From: an uncultured Rickettsiales bacterium
GTDB lineage: Bacteria > Pseudomonadota > Alphaproteobacteria > Rickettsiales > UBA998
NCBI GenBank assembly: GCA_937982385.1
Contig: CALJMC010000043.1
Location: 1 to 14,981 of the forward strand
Length of the DNA: 14,981 nt
Direction: 5' to 3'
In this document: positions 1 to 7,973 of the stretch, one piece after another
How the letters are laid out: each line of letters opens with the position of its first letter
Position numbering within the stretch: the stretch's first letter is position 1
Position numbers and translations under genes: made by a program
The notes under the pieces: generated by a model
Told to the model about the DNA's origin: nothing
Databases searched by the model: none
Seen by the model: only the letters and a program-made list of their open reading frames with translations

Positions 1-397
1 AAGCTGCCAGCTCAATCTTTTGATTAATAATCGCAGCTTTTTTCTCAAGACGCGCTTTTTCTTTGTCGCTCTCTGCGTGCTCAATATCATATTCAGCTTG
101 CTTGAGTTCTTCTTCAAGCATCAGTTTGTTGAGATGTGAAATCTCAACAAGTTCTTCGGCTAGGATAGTACAGTTATCACCGGATACTTCAGCATAGCCA
201 CCCGCAATAAAGATAGTGCGGATGTCTTTGCCGTTGTGAATTTCAAGAACACCTGGTTTAATCATAGAAATCATTGGTGCATGATCACGCATCGCACCAA
301 ATGTACCATCAACACCTGGCACAACAACCATTTCCACTTCTTCTGATAGGAAGAGTGATTCAGGAGTTACAAGATTCAGGTTTAATAGTTCAGCCAT
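1..397 (-). CDS. atpC: ATP synthase F1 subunit epsilon (partial, 3' end off the left edge)
   Basis: Epsilon is part of the central stalk of F1. With gamma it transmits rotation from the c-ring, and its C-terminal hairpin can restrain ATP hydrolysis. My reading of the minus strand from the ATG at 395-397 gives 132 codons without a stop, starting MAELLNLNLVTPESLF. The N-terminal beta-sandwich covers about residues 1-85, with the family signatures VPGVDGTFGAMRDHAPM and GGYAEV. A charged, lysine/glutamate-rich helical hairpin follows from about residue 88 to the edge. The family is usually about 130-140 residues, so only a few C-terminal residues should be missing. The start lies 19 bp after the atpD stop and is preceded by AGAGGA about 10 nt upstream. 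It is the last F1 gene of the operon. Identity is firm from both sequence and position. Confidence 0.95.
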   Translation of the reverse strand, partial: MAELLNLNLVTPESLFLSEEVEMVVVPGVDGTFGAMRDHAPMISMIKPGVLEIHNGKDIRTIFIAGGYAEVSGDNCTILAEELVEISHLNKLMLEEELKQAEYDIEHAESDKEKARLEKKAAIINQKIELAA

Positions 398-416
398 GAT
401 GTTTAATTCCTCTAAA

Positions 417-1847
417 CTATGCGGCGTCAGCAGCAAGCTTCTTCGCTTTGTTCATTGCATCTTCCATAGAGCCAACCATGTAGAAGGCAGCTTCTGGAAG
501 ATCGTCATATTCACCAGCAACAATTGCTTTAAAGCCAGCGATTGTATCTTTGAGGTCAACCAATACACCCGGTGAGCCTGTGAAGATTTCTGCCACGTGG
601 AATGGCTGTGACAAGAAGCGCTGAATCTTACGAGCGCGTGTTACCACGAGCTTATCTTCTTCAGAAAGTTCATCCATACCCAAAATCGCGATAATATCTT
701 GAAGTGATTTATAGGTTTGAAGTACTTGCTGTACGTTACGTGCCACTTCATAATGCTCTTCACCAACAACCGTTGGGTCAAGCACGCGTGAAGTAGAATC
801 AAGTGGATCTACTGCAGGATAAATACCAAGTTCAGCAATCTGACGAGACAATACCGTTGTTGCATCCAAGTGAGCAAATGATGTTGCAGGTGCTGGATCA
901 GTCAAATCATCGGCAGGTACATAAACCGCCTGAACAGAGGTAATAGACCCTTTGCTTGTGGATGTAATGCGTTCCTGCATTTGACCCATCTCAGTAGAGA
1001 GAGTTGGCTGATAACCTACCGCAGATGGGATACGACCCAACAGCGCAGATACTTCAGAGCCAGCTTGTGTAAAGCGGAATACGTTATCCATAAAGAAGAG
1101 TACATCTTGACCTTCTTCATCGCGGAAATATTCAGCCATTGTCAAACCAGACAAACCAACGCGAGCACGTGCTCCTGGAGGCTCATTCATCTGACCATAT
1201 ACTAGGGCTACTTTAGATTTTGTTTGATCTTCAAGGTTAATAACGCCTGATTCCATCATCTCATGGTATAGATCATTACCTTCGCGTGTACGCTCACCTA
1301 CACCCGCAAACACAGATACACCACCATGTCCTTTTGCGATGTTGTTGATAAGCTCCATGATGAGTACAGTTTTACCTACACCAGCACCACCGAACAAACC
1401 AATCTTACCACCTTTTGCGTAAGGTGCGAGAAGGTCAATTACTTTGATACCTGTTTCAAGAATTTCAGTGTCAGTTGACTGCTCAATAAATTCAGGAGCT
1501 GCTGCATGGATAGGAGCAGTTTTCTTCGTGCCGACTTTACCGCGTTCGTCAATTTCTTCACCAATTACGTTGAAGATACGACCCAATGTCTCAGGACCAA
1601 CAGGAACGTGGATTGGTTTGCCTGTGTCTTTTACTTCTTGGCCACGAACCAAACCATCTGTTCCGTCCATCGCAATCGCGCGAACCACACCTTCACCAAG
1701 ATGCTGGGCAACTTCCATCACCATGCGCTTGCCATTGTTTTTTGTTTCAATCGCATTGAGAATTGCGGGTAGTTCGCCATCGAACTTCACATCCACAACC
1801 GCCGAGATAACCTGTACGATTTTACCAGTATTTTTTGCTTTAGCCAT
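417..1847 (-). CDS. atpD: ATP synthase F1 subunit beta (catalytic)
   Basis: This is the catalytic beta subunit of F1 (three per complex), which makes ATP from ADP and phosphate at the cytoplasmic face of the inner membrane. At 476 aa it is full length for the family. Visible motifs are the P-loop GGAGVGKT at residues 153-160, with the catalytic Lys159. Next come GERTREGNDL with the general-base Glu185, the Walker B region FFMDN near 251-255, and the invariant PPGARARVGL near 223-232. The DELSEED element is exact at residues 392-398; it is the lever that contacts gamma. The gene sits 33 bp after the atpG stop with an AAAGG ribosome site about 10 nt before the ATG. No missing key residue or frameshift is seen. 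Confidence 0.99.
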   Translation of the reverse strand: MAKAKNTGKIVQVISAVVDVKFDGELPAILNAIETKNNGKRMVMEVAQHLGEGVVRAIAMDGTDGLVRGQEVKDTGKPIHVPVGPETLGRIFNVIGEEIDERGKVGTKKTAPIHAAAPEFIEQSTDTEILETGIKVIDLLAPYAKGGKIGLFGGAGVGKTVLIMELINNIAKGHGGVSVFAGVGERTREGNDLYHEMMESGVINLEDQTKSKVALVYGQMNEPPGARARVGLSGLTMAEYFRDEEGQDVLFFMDNVFRFTQAGSEVSALLGRIPSAVGYQPTLSTEMGQMQERITSTSKGSITSVQAVYVPADDLTDPAPATSFAHLDATTVLSRQIAELGIYPAVDPLDSTSRVLDPTVVGEEHYEVARNVQQVLQTYKSLQDIIAILGMDELSEEDKLVVTRARKIQRFLSQPFHVAEIFTGSPGVLVDLKDTIAGFKAIVAGEYDDLPEAAFYMVGSMEDAMNKAKKLAADAA

Positions 1848-1880
1848 GTGCTTAAACCTTTGTTTTGTTAATTCTTTGTT

Positions 1881-2762
1881 CTAGACCGCTTCCGCGCCCG
1901 AGATAATTTCAATAAGTTCTTTTGTAATTGCTGCCTGACGTGTGCGGTTATAAAGCAAGGTCAGGTCTTTAATCATATCACCAGCATTACGTGTCGCATT
2001 GTCCATCGCGGTCATACGTGCGCCTTGCTCAGATGCTCCATTTTCAAGCAATGCCTTGAAAAGCTGAATGGAGATGTTACGCGGAAGCAAATCTTCCATG
2101 ATAACGTCTTCTTCAGGCTCATATTCATGACCTGCAACAGATGTAGCATCTTCTGTCTCATCAACTTCATCAAGCTGCAATGGAATGAGCTGCTGATAGG
2201 TCACAATTTGTGTCATTGCTGATTGGAATGCGTTGAAGACGATAGAGAAGTTGTCGCACCCTTCTTCTTCGAATACATCCACTAGCTTTTCTGACACGGT
2301 ACGAATTTCAGCAAAGCCGAACTTACCTTTTGTGACATCAAAAAGCTTACCGACAATGAGTTCGCCGATAATTGGGTTGAGTTGATCATAGCCTTTGCGA
2401 CCGATGCAAAAGATTTTTACTGTTTTGCCTTCGGCTTGTAGCGCAGTCACTTTTTTGCGAACAGAGCGACAAATAGTACTATTGAAACCACCACATAGCC
2501 CGCGATCAGATGTAAGCACTGCAATCAGATGCGTATCATCTTTTCCAGTACCAACCATCAATTTAGGTGCAGTAGATGCTTCAACATTTTGGCTTACAGC
2601 ACGCACCATCTTTTCCATATGCTTAGCATACGGACGGGATTGTTCTGCGCGCTGAGTCGCTTTACGCAATTTAGCCGCCGCTACCATCTTCATGGCTTTG
2701 GTGATTTTTTGCGTCGACTTTACACTGCCGATTCGGTTTTTAAGATCTTTTAAGCTCGCCAT
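1881..2762 (-). CDS. atpG: ATP synthase F1 subunit gamma
   Basis: Gamma is the rotating central shaft of F1. Its N- and C-terminal helices form a coiled coil inside the alpha3beta3 ring, and the globular middle part contacts epsilon and the c-ring. The protein is 293 aa. The N-terminal helix (SLKDLKNRIGSVKSTQKITK, from residue 3) and the C-terminal helix (residues about 245-290, with MDNATRNAGDMI and YNRTRQAAITKELIEI) match the family closely. SDRGLCGGFN at 85-94 is the conserved turn. An acidic stretch at about residues 198-227, rich in Asp and Glu and ending MEDLLPRN, matches the insert typical of alphaproteobacterial gamma subunits; this is one reason for the taxonomic call. The ATG follows the atpA stop by 24 bp, with AAGGA about 12 nt upstream. 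Confidence 0.98.
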   Translation of the reverse strand: MASLKDLKNRIGSVKSTQKITKAMKMVAAAKLRKATQRAEQSRPYAKHMEKMVRAVSQNVEASTAPKLMVGTGKDDTHLIAVLTSDRGLCGGFNSTICRSVRKKVTALQAEGKTVKIFCIGRKGYDQLNPIIGELIVGKLFDVTKGKFGFAEIRTVSEKLVDVFEEEGCDNFSIVFNAFQSAMTQIVTYQQLIPLQLDEVDETEDATSVAGHEYEPEEDVIMEDLLPRNISIQLFKALLENGASEQGARMTAMDNATRNAGDMIKDLTLLYNRTRQAAITKELIEIISGAEAV

Positions 2763-2786
2763 TGTGGTAGCCTATCCTTCTTACGT

Positions 2787-4319
2787 TTATGCAAACTGCT
2801 TTAATGTTGATTCGATAACAGCTTTGATTTTGCCTTCAATCGCATCGGTCAATTTTTGTTCTTTGCGAAGGTCTTCAACAATATCCTTCTTAGAACCACG
2901 AATTTCACGAAGCAATGCTTCTTCAAACGCTGTAATTTTCTTCACGTCTAGTTTATCGAGGAAACCTCTTACACCAGCATAAAGAACCACAACTTGCTCT
3001 TCAACGAGGAGTGGAGAATATTGCGCTTGTTTCAACAACTCAGTCAAACGTACACCACGAGCCAAAAGCTGCTGTGTTGATGCATCAAGATCTGAACCAA
3101 ACTGAGCAAATGCTTCCATCTCACGATATTGTGCAAGCTCAAGCTTAATAGAACCAGCAACCTGTTTCATCGCTTTAATTTGAGCAGCAGAACCTACGCG
3201 AGATACTGACAAACCAACATTCACCGCTGGGCGTACACCTTTATAGAAAAGCTCTGTCTCAAGGAAAATCTGACCATCAGTAATCGAAATTACGTTGGTA
3301 GGAATATAGGCTGATACGTCACCCGCTTGTGTTTCAATAATCGGCAAAGCAGTCATTGAACCTGCACCTAGATCATCAGAGATTTTCGCAGAACGCTCAA
3401 GCAAACGTGAGTGAATAAAGAATACATCACCAGGATATGCTTCACGCCCAGGAGGACGACGAAGAAGAAGTGACATTTGGCGATATGCAACCGCTTGTTT
3501 TGACAAATCATCATAAATGATGAGTGCGTGCATGCCGTTATCGCGGAAATACTCAGCAATTGTGCAACCTGTATATGGCGCCAAGAACTGCATCGGAGCT
3601 GGCTCAGAAGCTGTCGCTGCAACCACAACAGAATATTCCATTGCGCCTTGCTCTTCGAGTTTCTTCACAACCTGTGCAACAGTCGAACGTTTCTGACCGA
3701 TAACAACATAGACACAGAAAAGCTTGCCCTTATCATCAGCGGCAGCATCGTTGGTTACTTTCTGGTTGAGAATAGCATCGACTGCAATCGCTGTTTTACC
3801 TGTCTGACGGTCACCAATGATAAGCTCACGCTGACCACGGCCAATCGGAATCAATGAATCAACAGATTTAATACCTGTCTGCATTGGCTCATGTACAGAT
3901 TTACGAGCAATAATACCCGGTGCTTTTACTTCAACGCGTGAACGTTTCTTCGATTTGATAGGGCCTTTGCCATCAATCGGATTACCCAAACCATCAACGA
4001 CACGACCAAGAAGTTCTTTCCCAATCGGCACATCAACGATGTCACCTGTACGTTTTACGATGTCACCTTCTTTGATGTCTCTATCTTCACCGAAGATAAC
4101 CACACCGACAGAATCTGTGTTCAAGTTCAGCGCCATCCCTTTGATGCCACCAGCGAACTCTACCATTTCACCTGCTTGTACATTTTCAAGCCCGTAAATG
4201 ATAGCGACACCATCAGTTACAGACACAACTTGGCCAACTTCGGCTAGGTTGTTATCATCGTTAAACCCTGAAATTTGTTTTTTCAGTATGTCTGAAATTT
4301 CAGAAGGACGAATGTCCAT
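2787..4319 (-). CDS. atpA: ATP synthase F1 subunit alpha
   Basis: Alpha is the non-catalytic nucleotide-binding subunit of F1, alternating with beta in the hexamer. Its N-terminus binds delta. At 510 aa it is full length. The P-loop GDRQTGKT lies at residues 169-176 with Lys175, the same numbering as the E. coli protein. The conserved segments EPMQTGIKSVDSLIPIGRGQ (145-164) and VGLSVSRVGSAAQ carry the alpha signature, the latter including the arginine that reaches the beta catalytic site. The N-terminal beta-barrel covers about 25-95. The start ATG at 4317-4319 is preceded by GGAGAAGC and is 38 bp after the atpH stop. Codons 6-10 contain a perfect 14-bp palindrome (4291-4304), reported separately. 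Nothing in the protein is abnormal. Confidence 0.99.
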   Translation of the reverse strand: MDIRPSEISDILKKQISGFNDDNNLAEVGQVVSVTDGVAIIYGLENVQAGEMVEFAGGIKGMALNLNTDSVGVVIFGEDRDIKEGDIVKRTGDIVDVPIGKELLGRVVDGLGNPIDGKGPIKSKKRSRVEVKAPGIIARKSVHEPMQTGIKSVDSLIPIGRGQRELIIGDRQTGKTAIAVDAILNQKVTNDAAADDKGKLFCVYVVIGQKRSTVAQVVKKLEEQGAMEYSVVVAATASEPAPMQFLAPYTGCTIAEYFRDNGMHALIIYDDLSKQAVAYRQMSLLLRRPPGREAYPGDVFFIHSRLLERSAKISDDLGAGSMTALPIIETQAGDVSAYIPTNVISITDGQIFLETELFYKGVRPAVNVGLSVSRVGSAAQIKAMKQVAGSIKLELAQYREMEAFAQFGSDLDASTQQLLARGVRLTELLKQAQYSPLLVEEQVVVLYAGVRGFLDKLDVKKITAFEEALLREIRGSKKDIVEDLRKEQKLTDAIEGKIKAVIESTLKQFA

Positions 4320-4357
4320 AATGCTTCTCCGTTTTGGTAATTATCGTTTATTTCACG

Positions 4358-4930
4358 TTATCCGTTACTAATAGTATTATTTAGGCTGTCTTCCATGCGC
4401 TGCAATCTGCCGCGCACCGAACAATCGAGGAGGCGTGAACCGATTTTAATCATCGCGCCACCCAAAATGTCAGGGTTTTCTGTAACTTCTGCTGATACTT
4501 TCTTACCCAATGATTTTTCAATCGCTTTAGTAAGTGCATCAATATTCTTTTTCGCCATGCCGCCAGCAGTAATAATTTCTGCTTTGACTTCGCCATTTGC
4601 GTCAGCCTGCAATTCAGCATAGGCATCTGCGGTTGCAGATAATACTTCGAGACGATTATTCTCAGCCATTTGCGCGAGCACGCTCGTTACATTGGCAGAG
4701 AGTTTTGCTTTTTTCGCAATTGCCGCAAATGTAGCGGCTTTTTCAGCACGGCTAATGGTTGGGTTTGCAATTGTTTCTTTTAAGCCTTCATGACTTTCAG
4801 CAAGTGCAGCAATTTGTGCTAATTCTTCACCAGCTTTTTTATCGCCACCTTTTTTAGATGAGGCAATATCAAAAAGTGCTTCCGCATAGCGGCGGGCAAT
4901 TTGGCGGGAGTCAGAAGCTGAGTTAGACAT
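4358..4930 (-). CDS. atpH: ATP synthase F1 subunit delta (peripheral stalk)
   Basis: Delta (the OSCP equivalent) clamps the top of the alpha3beta3 head to the b subunits of the stator stalk. The predicted protein is 190 aa, normal for the family. The N-terminal helical domain begins with the characteristic ARRYAEALFDIA (residues 12-23). The C-terminal part carries the family signature around ITAGGMAKKNIDALTKAIEK and the strongly conserved PDILGGAMIKIGSRLLDCSV before a short helical tail. It is the first gene of the operon, following a sigma70-type promoter at 5018-5046 by about 80 nt of leader. The ribosome site before the ATG is weak (GGTGA about 13 nt upstream), so initiation may rely on leader context. 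Delta-first order with F0 genes elsewhere is the usual alphaproteobacterial arrangement. Confidence 0.97.
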   Translation of the reverse strand: MSNSASDSRQIARRYAEALFDIASSKKGGDKKAGEELAQIAALAESHEGLKETIANPTISRAEKAATFAAIAKKAKLSANVTSVLAQMAENNRLEVLSATADAYAELQADANGEVKAEIITAGGMAKKNIDALTKAIEKSLGKKVSAEVTENPDILGGAMIKIGSRLLDCSVRGRLQRMEDSLNNTISNG

Positions 4931-5017
4931 GTTTGTCGTTCACCATCAAAGGGTTATTACATAAAGAGAGCATTTTACACATGATGCGAAAAAAGAATCC
5001 CTTCTAATATGCGCGAA

Positions 5018-5046
5018 TTAATAGGGAAATTCGACAGCTTTGACAA
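5018..5046 (-). promoter_or_regulatory. Predicted sigma70-type promoter of the atpHAGDC operon
   Basis: Reading the minus strand, TTGTCA (5041-5046, 5 of 6 to TTGACA) is followed by exactly 17 bp and then TATTAA (5018-5023, 4 of 6 to TATAAT). It lies in the 123-bp gap between the priA stop and the atpH start. Transcription would begin near 5011 and give a leader of about 80 nt. The good boxes, ideal spacing and position before a highly expressed operon support it. No start site has been measured, and alphaproteobacterial consensus elements vary. Confidence 0.65.
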
Positions 5047-5053
5047 GCCCTAT

Positions 5054-7252
5054 TCATAAAAAACTATAGGGGTCGATGTCTGTTTTACATTTGATGCTAT
5101 AAGGCAACGCTACATCTTGTAGCCACTTATCAATGACACCCTGTATATTGATGTTTTTAGGGCAAGTAATAAGCATTCTATAACGATACAGATTTCTCAG
5201 GCGATAAAGTGGCGCCTCAATCGGTCCTAATAATCGAATTTCTTTGATATTGGGCTTGGCGCGTGCAATCGCATGAGCAGCGTCTCGCACTTCTCTTTCT
5301 TTAATGCCCTCAACAATAAACGCGACCATCCGACCAAATGGCGGCATCTTTGCTATGCGACGCGTTTCGGTTTCCATCTTCAGCAGCGCCTTGCCATCAT
5401 AATGAGCGAGCGCTTGCATCACGGCATGTTTGGGGTCGTAGGTTTGCAGCATCACATGACCTTTGCGTGCTTCGCGCCCTGCCCGCCCTGAAATTTGATG
5501 TAATAATTGGTAGGTGCGTTCCGTCGCGCGAAGGTCGCCGCCTGAGAGCCCCAAGTCAGCATCTATCACGCCAACTAATGTCAGCATCGGAAAATGGTGA
5601 CCTTTGGCGAGCATCTGCGTGCCTATCAAAATATCCACCTCACCTGAGATGGTACTATGTATGAGCGCCTCTAATTCTTCTTTACTGCTAGCGCTGTCAC
5701 TGGTGATGGTTGCAATATTGGCATCAGGAAACGCGATACGTACTTCTTCTTCTAGCCGCTCTACGCCAGGACCACATGGCACTAAAGAATCTTCATCATC
5801 ACATTCAGTACATTCTTTGGGTGCGGCAAGATGATAACCGCAATGATGACACTCCAACCGATTCCATGTTTTGTGCATCACTAAGGAGCTGGTACAGTTA
5901 GGGCAGGTGAATTTATGACCACAGGTGCGACATAATACTAAAGGTGCATATCCACGACGATTGAGGAATAAGAGTGATTGCTCACCGCGCTCTATCGTTT
6001 TCACCATCGCGGCTTTGAGTGCGGGTGACATAAAAATGCCAGCGGGCAATTTCGATTCACGCATATCAACCAATGCAACATCAGGCATTTGCGCCGAGCC
6101 AAAACGTGATGGCAAAATCACATGATCATATTTATCAACATCAACATTATGCATGGTCTCAAGTGACGGCGTGGCAGATACTAACGTAATCGGCACTTTC
6201 TCATGATGCGCACGCGCCACTGCCATATCCCGCGCATGATAAATCACGACATCTTCTTGCTTATAGGACCCCTCATGCTCCTCATCAATAATGATAGCGC
6301 TGAGATTTTTAAATGGGAGGAATAGCGCCGAGCGCGCACCGACCAAGAGTTTTGCCTGACCATTGGCAATAGCTGTCCATGTTGTTTTGCGTTTGCCTTT
6401 GCTGACGGATGAATGCCAGACATGCGCGGCAGTTCCGAATCGTTTCTCGAATCGCTGAAGCCACTGAGTGCTGAGTGCGATCTCAGGGAGCAACACCAAC
6501 ACTTGACCATCACCCTCCATCGCCTTCTCCACCGCCTCAAAATAGACCTCAGTTTTTCCTGAACCCGTCACACCTTCAAGCAATGTGGTGGAATATCCCT
6601 CACCGATACGACTCCGCAACACCTTCGCCGCCAGCTCCTGCGTTTGGGTGAGGCTTGGTTTTTCAGCCTGATGTGATTGTGGCGAATGAAACTGTTTGAA
6701 TCGTTCTTGTGTAACCAGCGCCCCGCTCTTCACCAGCCCATCAATGATAGCCTTGCTCGCACCTGAACTCTCTTTAATTGCCTTGGCAGAAGAAGCGCCA
6801 TGCTCCTTAATATAAGACATCACATTTTCACGCGCAGGTGTTAGACGAAAATCATCGTCTGCATTTCCCATATCATATATCGTTTCCATCTCAGGCAGCA
6901 TAATAGCATCAGGAACACTCAGGCTCATCTTCAACACCATGCCAATGGCGGCACAGTTATACCACGCCACCCATGTGATAAATGCTAACATTTCAGGCGA
7001 CATAGGTTCTATATGTTCTGCCACCTTAATAATCGGTTTGCATTTCTCGCGAGAAAGTCCGCTTTTGCCTGCGCCCCATACCACGCCAACCAGCTCTTTT
7101 TTGCCGAGCGGTATAATCACATAGGAACCCTGACGCACCACCATGCCCTCAGGCACACTATAATCAAACCCCTCGCGGACATATCGCGGCAATACGACCT
7201 CGACAATATCGCCATGGGAAAAGCTAGAATCTGTAAGTGAAAAGGTTTGCAT
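5054..7252 (-). CDS. priA: Primosomal protein N', replication restart helicase
   Basis: PriA recognises stalled or collapsed forks and reloads the replicative helicase. It is a superfamily 2, 3'-5' DNA helicase. I start it at the ATG at 7250-7252 (MQTFSLTDSSF, 732 aa) because AGGA stands just before it and homology begins there. An upstream in-frame ATG (7283-7285) adds 11 unsupported residues. The N-terminal DNA-binding domain contains VLPRYVREGFDYSVPEG. Walker A GVTGSGKT is at 227-234 and DEEH at 323-326. Eight zinc-binding cysteines are intact at 441, 444, 450, 453, 468, 471, 481 and 484. Helicase motifs V and VI follow (GTQMLAKGHHFP, QISGRAGRE). It is transcribed divergently from the transaldolase gene and lies upstream of the atp operon, a known alphaproteobacterial arrangement. 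Confidence 0.97.
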   Translation of the reverse strand: MQTFSLTDSSFSHGDIVEVVLPRYVREGFDYSVPEGMVVRQGSYVIIPLGKKELVGVVWGAGKSGLSREKCKPIIKVAEHIEPMSPEMLAFITWVAWYNCAAIGMVLKMSLSVPDAIMLPEMETIYDMGNADDDFRLTPARENVMSYIKEHGASSAKAIKESSGASKAIIDGLVKSGALVTQERFKQFHSPQSHQAEKPSLTQTQELAAKVLRSRIGEGYSTTLLEGVTGSGKTEVYFEAVEKAMEGDGQVLVLLPEIALSTQWLQRFEKRFGTAAHVWHSSVSKGKRKTTWTAIANGQAKLLVGARSALFLPFKNLSAIIIDEEHEGSYKQEDVVIYHARDMAVARAHHEKVPITLVSATPSLETMHNVDVDKYDHVILPSRFGSAQMPDVALVDMRESKLPAGIFMSPALKAAMVKTIERGEQSLLFLNRRGYAPLVLCRTCGHKFTCPNCTSSLVMHKTWNRLECHHCGYHLAAPKECTECDDEDSLVPCGPGVERLEEEVRIAFPDANIATITSDSASSKEELEALIHSTISGEVDILIGTQMLAKGHHFPMLTLVGVIDADLGLSGGDLRATERTYQLLHQISGRAGREARKGHVMLQTYDPKHAVMQALAHYDGKALLKMETETRRIAKMPPFGRMVAFIVEGIKEREVRDAAHAIARAKPNIKEIRLLGPIEAPLYRLRNLYRYRMLITCPKNINIQGVIDKWLQDVALPYSIKCKTDIDPYSFL

Positions 7253-7273
7253 TGTATCCTGTGAAAAGATAAT
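7246..7273 (+). promoter_or_regulatory. Tentative promoter for the transaldolase-DUF484-xerC operon
   Basis: In the 61-bp divergent gap with priA, TTTGCA (7246-7251, 4 of 6 to the -35 consensus) is followed by a 16-bp spacer and GATAAT (7268-7273, 5 of 6 to the -10 consensus). The -35 box would overlap the priA start codon. A second AT-rich box, TATAAA at 7286-7291, has no convincing -35 partner. The divergent genes must each have a promoter close by, but the exact boxes are uncertain. Confidence 0.35.
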
Positions 7274-7313
7274 TAGAAGACACACTATAAAACATTACAG
7301 AAAGAGTGCCACC

Positions 7314-7970
7314 ATGAAATTTTTCCTAGACACCGCGAATATCGATGAAATCCGTGAAGTAAATGATGCAGGCTTGCTTGATGGCGTCACCACAAACCCA
7401 TCAATTATCGCAGGTTCTGGCCGCGATTTCATTGAAGTCATCAAAGAAATTTGTAGCATTGTTGAAGGCCCAGTAAGTGCGGAAGTAACCGCAATGGACG
7501 CTGAAGGCATGATTGAAGAAGGCGAAAAACTCGCTAAAATCGCTGACAATGTATGCATCAAACTCCCCCTCACATGGGAAGGCCTCAAGGCATGCAAACA
7601 TTTCTCAAACAAAGGCATTAAAACCAACGTAACGCTTTGCTTCTCTACATCACAAGCGATTATGGCTGCTAAAGCAGGCGCAACATTCGTGTCACCATTC
7701 GTAGGTCGCCTAGATGATATCTCGATTGATGGGCTGACCTTAATTGCAGATATCTGCACCATCTATGAAAACTATCCTGAATTTGACACCGAAGTGCTAG
7801 TAGCATCCGTGCGCAACCCACTCCACATCACGGAGTCAGCCAAAATGGGCGCACATGTTGCCACCCTTCCATTCAAAGTAATGAAGCAGCTTACCGAACA
7901 CCCACTAACAGACAAGGGTTTGGCAGCATTCATGGCTGATTGGGAAAAATCAGGTCAGAAAATCGCGTAA
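7314..7970 (+). CDS. tal: Probable transaldolase, FSA/TalC family (often annotated fsa, fructose-6-phosphate aldolase)
   Basis: A small (218 aa) class I aldolase of the FSA/TalC type, a single TIM barrel in the cytosol. The opening MKFFLDTANIDEI and GVTTNPSII (residues 24-32) are family hallmarks, and Lys83 in CIKLPLTWEG aligns with the Schiff-base Lys85 of E. coli FsaA. Two positions separate the activities. Where FsaA has Gln59 this protein has Glu57 (SAEVTA), and where FsaA has Tyr131 it has Phe129 (SPFVGR). Both are the transaldolase state, so dihydroxyacetone transfer in the pentose phosphate pathway is more likely than fructose-6-phosphate cleavage. That is an inference from an alignment recalled from memory. 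AAAGAG lies 7 nt before the ATG. It is the first gene of a three-gene operon, and its stop is 3 nt from the next start. Confidence 0.93.
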   Translation: MKFFLDTANIDEIREVNDAGLLDGVTTNPSIIAGSGRDFIEVIKEICSIVEGPVSAEVTAMDAEGMIEEGEKLAKIADNVCIKLPLTWEGLKACKHFSNKGIKTNVTLCFSTSQAIMAAKAGATFVSPFVGRLDDISIDGLTLIADICTIYENYPEFDTEVLVASVRNPLHITESAKMGAHVATLPFKVMKQLTEHPLTDKGLAAFMADWEKSGQKIA

Positions 7971-7973
7971 TTT

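Noticed and set aside
595..602. CCACGTGG as a possible parS core
   Set aside because: The flanking bases do not fit the parS consensus, and it encodes conserved FHVAEIF in atpD.
1163..1174. GAGCACGTGCTC, a perfect 12-bp palindrome
   Set aside because: It encodes part of the invariant PPGARARVGL of the beta subunit. The flanks do not match parS, and coding constraint explains it.
1444..1884. Plus-strand open frame of 146 codons opposite atpD
   Set aside because: It is the antisense shadow of a strongly conserved coding sequence. It has no ribosome site or recognisable domain and low-complexity composition.
3368..3628. Same-strand alternative frame inside atpA
   Set aside because: It lies wholly within atpA, has no ribosome site, and its product looks like frame-shifted alpha subunit.
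5048..5071. CCCTAT/ATAGGG inverted repeat at the end of priA as a terminator
   Set aside because: Only six pairs with a 12-nt loop and no T-run after it in the direction of priA transcription.
7295..7762. Minus-strand open frame of 155 codons opposite the aldolase gene
   Set aside because: The sense strand encodes an unmistakable, complete TIM-barrel protein, and the antisense product resembles nothing and is Ser/Ala/Pro-rich.
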